Below, in pieces: positions 61,268 through 64,000 of a stretch of 64,000 nt of DNA (within the stretch, counting starts at the first letter, position 1; each line of letters opens with the position of its first letter). The notes beneath the pieces were generated by a model that made no database searches, had not been told where the DNA came from, and saw only the letters and a list, made by a program, of their open reading frames with translations. The position numbers were made by a program, and so were the translations under genes. Source of the stretch: JAFGUF01 sp040883315 (GTDB lineage: Bacteria; Bacillota; Clostridia; Christensenellales; UMGS416); contig JBFLKU010000019.1 of assembly GCA_040883315.1 (NCBI GenBank), positions 124,001 to 188,000 of the forward strand, in the 5' to 3' direction.

Positions 61268-62425
61268 CTATATCCTTGTAAACAAATCGCACTTACAGCC
61301 TTTTAATTGTACATTTAACTTATTATGTGCCATCATTGTATTTGCCAATTGTATTTCCATTCTTATAGCGTCCTTGCCCATAAGGTTGCACAGATGAGTA
61401 AATGCTAATTGCCCTTGTGTCCCCCACGTTTCCCAAAGCAATGGATTAATTACCATCGACTCGCTATAAATTGGAATAAACATTGACAAGAAATTCTGAA
61501 CTAGTGAAAACTCTGCTGCCTTAATAGTATCTATAAATTTCTTGAAGTGGTTCACGTCAGATTTTATACATGATAAAATTATAAAAGATGAATTCTTATT
61601 AGGAAAAATGTTAAGAAACATTCGTCTCATCTGCCCTTTATCGAATTGTTTGACTTTCTCACCAAGAATATTGAAACTAGGCGAAATACAATCAATAGTT
61701 GCAAATTCTATTTTGTATGGGATTTCAATAATTTCAGTATAAAGATCATCATAGTTCTTACTCATAAGTGCTTCATCAAAATATTCTTTATAATATTTCA
61801 TCTCTATATCTTTTTTCTGTGCTTCCCTATAATGAGGTATATATAAAAATGGATATGTTGTTAATTTGTGTGGTAACATCTTAAATAATTCTTGCATACC
61901 TAATAACGCAACTTTTGATTTATAATACTCAAAAGAAAAAGCTTTATATGCATATAAAAATATTTGTTCAATGTCACTTTTTAAAAATCCATTAAGATTG
62001 TTTTCTATTGGTGAAAATACTTTGCTGTCATGGTAATTGCAAAAACAAGTGTGTTTTGTAGCATCATTAACACCTACAAGTTCTAATTTTCTAAAATATA
62101 AACCATTAGAATCAATTAATAGGCTAGCTGGATTAGTTTTTTCCGTTGGAAATGCAATAACATGATTTTTTTTTGATATTAGAGATAAAACACCGTGATT
62201 TTGTATTGAATGTGCTGCCTTTATAGGTGGTTTGCATTCACCCTTGCATGGGTGCAAACACTCCTTAAATTTCATAGAATCAAATTTTCTCGAAATGTCT
62301 AACAAAACTTTTTTAGTATGTGTCGTATCCATTTCGCTGTCTTTCTTTTTATAACAACAATTTTTATAAACCACCCCACTTCCACATGGACAAGGTTCAT
62401 TTTTACTGATTCTAATTTTATTCAT
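61268..62425 (-). CDS. SEC-C motif protein with KAAHSIQ signature
   Basis: The 385-residue protein begins with a SEC-C zinc motif (PCPCGSGVVYKNCC). Residues 57-90 have CLHPCKGECKPPIKAAHSIQNHGVLSLISKKNHV, a Cys/His cluster of the type seen in putative HNH-like defence proteins. The rest is helical. It separates pcfB from the relaxase, where the element normally has no gene of this kind. A defence function is inference. Confidence 0.65.
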   Translation of the reverse strand: MNKIRISKNEPCPCGSGVVYKNCCYKKKDSEMDTTHTKKVLLDISRKFDSMKFKECLHPCKGECKPPIKAAHSIQNHGVLSLISKKNHVIAFPTEKTNPASLLIDSNGLYFRKLELVGVNDATKHTCFCNYHDSKVFSPIENNLNGFLKSDIEQIFLYAYKAFSFEYYKSKVALLGMQELFKMLPHKLTTYPFLYIPHYREAQKKDIEMKYYKEYFDEALMSKNYDDLYTEIIEIPYKIEFATIDCISPSFNILGEKVKQFDKGQMRRMFLNIFPNKNSSFIILSCIKSDVNHFKKFIDTIKAAEFSLVQNFLSMFIPIYSESMVINPLLWETWGTQGQLAFTHLCNLMGKDAIRMEIQLANTMMAHNKLNVQLKGCKCDLFTRI

Positions 62426-62476
62426 TATTACTCCCCAACTAAATGCCTTATAATGTATATTTGATAAATTATAACA

Positions 62477-63949
62477 TTATATCTGGAATATTTCATCTTT
62501 ATCAATTTGTTTAGATACTATTTTACTTTCCACTTTTTGTATTTGCGTCTTTACATACTCTTGCAATATTATAATATTATTACATATTCTGCTATCACGA
62601 TTATAATAATTATTTTTACTATAATACTTAGATAATGATTCCAAATATTTGATGTAATCGCCGTTGAGTTTTTCTATATTACTAGAGCTCGTATATCCCT
62701 TATCCTTCAAAAACTTTTCTGCTTTAAAATATTTTAGACTCTCATCTTCCATTGAAGAATAACCATCTTGAAAAAGCAAATGAGCCTTCTGATGCATTTT
62801 ATAATCTACAAGTGCAGCATATAATTCACTTTTCTCCTTATGCTCCTCCTGAAACTCCTTCTTCTCATTTCTCAATGATTGTTTCTTCTCTTCACACTGT
62901 GCTTTATATTGAGTTATATCATCAAATGAATCTAAATTTCTACTCTTTAAAAACTCAAAAGTCTTTGTAAATTCATCAAATCGAATTAAGTCTTCCTTAC
63001 ATACTCTAACTACTTCTTCAGGTACTTCACCTCTTTTTACCATCCCTAAAATATACATATAGTGAAGAACTAAAGCTTGAAAACCTTTCACCTTGCCTTT
63101 TGGATAATACTTCTTCAGCTCCTTATAAGTTTTTTTATACGGAACTATTTCTTTCTTCAAGTCCTTACCGAGGATTCTTGATCTAATAGATTCTTCATAA
63201 TATCCGCCACCAAGTTTATAAGTTCTTGAAAAACGTTCTTTTCCATATGGTCTAAAAGCAAGATGCATCCCTTGTTTTATTTCATAGCCTTTTTCCTGCA
63301 TTAAAACAAGGAAGTTTCCGTAATTAAAGGCTTGCTTTATCGAATCATCTATATCCATTCTGATAAGTGACTGCCATGACACCTTTCCTTTATTGCGAGC
63401 AAGCCATTCTGAATATGTAATTGTTGCTTTCTCTGCCTGTGGCATAATCACAGATAATCCGTACTTTGAGCAAATCTCGTTTGATGTTCCACGTATATCC
63501 TCAAAATAGTCTTTGAAATTGTTTCTATACTTTTTCCCATCAACGAAGGATACTGAATTGATTGTAATATGATTATGAATATGCTGTTTGTCTATATGCG
63601 TTGCTACGACAACCTCATATTTATCGCCAAAACATTTTTCTGCAAACTCAACACCTATCTTGTGAGCAAGTTCAGGCGTTATTTCATTGGGCTTATAGCT
63701 ATGTATAATATGATATCCTAGTACGCCACCTGTCTTTCCATAAACCTTTTTAGTATCCATCATATCCTTGTATGCTTTGTGTTTCCGGCAATTAATTGCA
63801 CTTTGATATATTACATGTTTATCTGTTGTTTTGTCAGCATCAGTAATATAATTCAAAGCATTTTTCAACCCAGTCTTATTATCATTTAAAACGTAGTTAA
63901 TACAGTTATCCAGCCTTGTCTTAATAGGTATAATCTTTACATATGCCAT
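62477..63949 (-). CDS. MOBP-type relaxase
   Basis: The 490-residue relaxase has the N-terminal nicking domain (YVKIIPIKTRLDNCINYVLN, GYHIIHSYKPNEITPELAH) and the three-His metal motif ATHIDKQHIHNHITIN (His118 to His127). The catalytic Tyr is probably Tyr19 or the nearby Tyr34. A long charged C-terminal coiled region follows. It nicks oriT, which should lie upstream (right) of this gene, outside the window. Confidence 0.92.
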   Translation of the reverse strand: MAYVKIIPIKTRLDNCINYVLNDNKTGLKNALNYITDADKTTDKHVIYQSAINCRKHKAYKDMMDTKKVYGKTGGVLGYHIIHSYKPNEITPELAHKIGVEFAEKCFGDKYEVVVATHIDKQHIHNHITINSVSFVDGKKYRNNFKDYFEDIRGTSNEICSKYGLSVIMPQAEKATITYSEWLARNKGKVSWQSLIRMDIDDSIKQAFNYGNFLVLMQEKGYEIKQGMHLAFRPYGKERFSRTYKLGGGYYEESIRSRILGKDLKKEIVPYKKTYKELKKYYPKGKVKGFQALVLHYMYILGMVKRGEVPEEVVRVCKEDLIRFDEFTKTFEFLKSRNLDSFDDITQYKAQCEEKKQSLRNEKKEFQEEHKEKSELYAALVDYKMHQKAHLLFQDGYSSMEDESLKYFKAEKFLKDKGYTSSSNIEKLNGDYIKYLESLSKYYSKNNYYNRDSRICNNIIILQEYVKTQIQKVESKIVSKQIDKDEIFQI

Positions 63950-64000
63950 TTTACTGCAGACTTATAATATGATCATAGCTTTTATCAATCAATCGAGTCA

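Larger units (their letters stand above)
30345..64000. mobile_element. integrative and conjugative element, left part
   Basis: The element runs from the left end near tandem serine recombinases to beyond the right edge. It contains integration genes (30.4-34.0 kb), cargo (34.6-46.3), regulators and sortase (46.8-50.5) and a type IV transfer module (50.5-64). VirB4, PrgI, TrbL-like, Maff2, VirD4, PcfB and relaxase are in the order seen in Tn1549-like elements of Clostridia. The left boundary is only bracketed (30,341-30,394); the right end and attachment repeats are not visible. A second boundary inside 34.0-34.6 kb, separating a smaller recombinase unit, cannot be excluded. Confidence 0.85.

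Noticed and set aside
63951..64000. Possible C-terminus of a mobC-like gene ending 1 base before the relaxase ATG
   Set aside because: Only 16 codons are visible, with no recognisable motif; it would explain the poor ribosome site of the relaxase but cannot be supported.

Overview
The window is low-GC DNA from a Gram-positive anaerobe of the class Clostridia. Evidence for this is the gene order darA-holB-ricT, dnaX-ybaB-recR and yggS-sepF-yggT-divIVA-lspA-rluD, the sigma-A promoters and strong GGAGG ribosome sites, the 2[4Fe-4S] ferredoxin and EFR1-type flavodoxin/ferredoxin, and a conjugation module of the Firmicutes type. I cannot name the genus from sequence alone.

Bases 1-30,340 are ordinary chromosome. 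They hold a partial PEP carboxykinase, topB with an rRNA pseudouridine synthase, a cell-division/lspA operon, a phosphate transporter, a small ferredoxin, replication and recombination genes (holB, dnaX, recR, ybaB), six tRNA genes, a lemA-DUF2207-DUF2207 envelope cluster, a CGTGCA-N6-TGCACG regulon (an ArsR-type repressor and an EFR1 protein), a DUF368 lipid-carrier transporter, trmL, an arsenic-type operon (arsR-arsC-permease-thioredoxin) and argS followed by tRNA-Ser(CGA).

From about 30.35 kb to the right edge, nearly every gene is on the minus strand and the content is that of an integrative and conjugative element (ICE). Its left end lies just past the argS/tRNA-Ser terminator. It starts with two tandem large serine recombinases and a small companion protein. 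A 12-kb cargo region follows (34.6-46.3 kb). The 46.8-50.5 kb stretch holds regulators and a sortase. The transfer module fills 50.5-64 kb: NlpC/P60 hydrolase, VirB4, PrgI, TrbL-like protein, Maff2, VirD4, PcfB and a MOBP-type relaxase. The right end of the element is outside the window.

The cargo is the most unusual part. Three paralogous large lipoproteins are interleaved with two ABC systems (one MacB-like with a secreted membrane-anchored partner, one LanFEG-like) and with small secreted proteins. A nearly identical module of about 150 bp precedes each of two secreted-protein genes. It encodes a structured RNA of about 75 nt, transcribed away from the gene from its own promoter, and faces a vestigial three-codon reading frame with a perfect ribosome site. 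I read this as a type I toxin-antitoxin locus that has lost its toxin and may now act as antisense control of the secreted-protein mRNAs. A sigma/anti-sigma pair beside a further secreted protein may regulate part of the cargo.

The transfer operon has also been invaded by likely defence genes: a HEPN-type (TIGR02391) protein coupled to a 40-residue peptide, and two cysteine-rich proteins with an N-terminal zinc site and an SH- or AH-centred motif.
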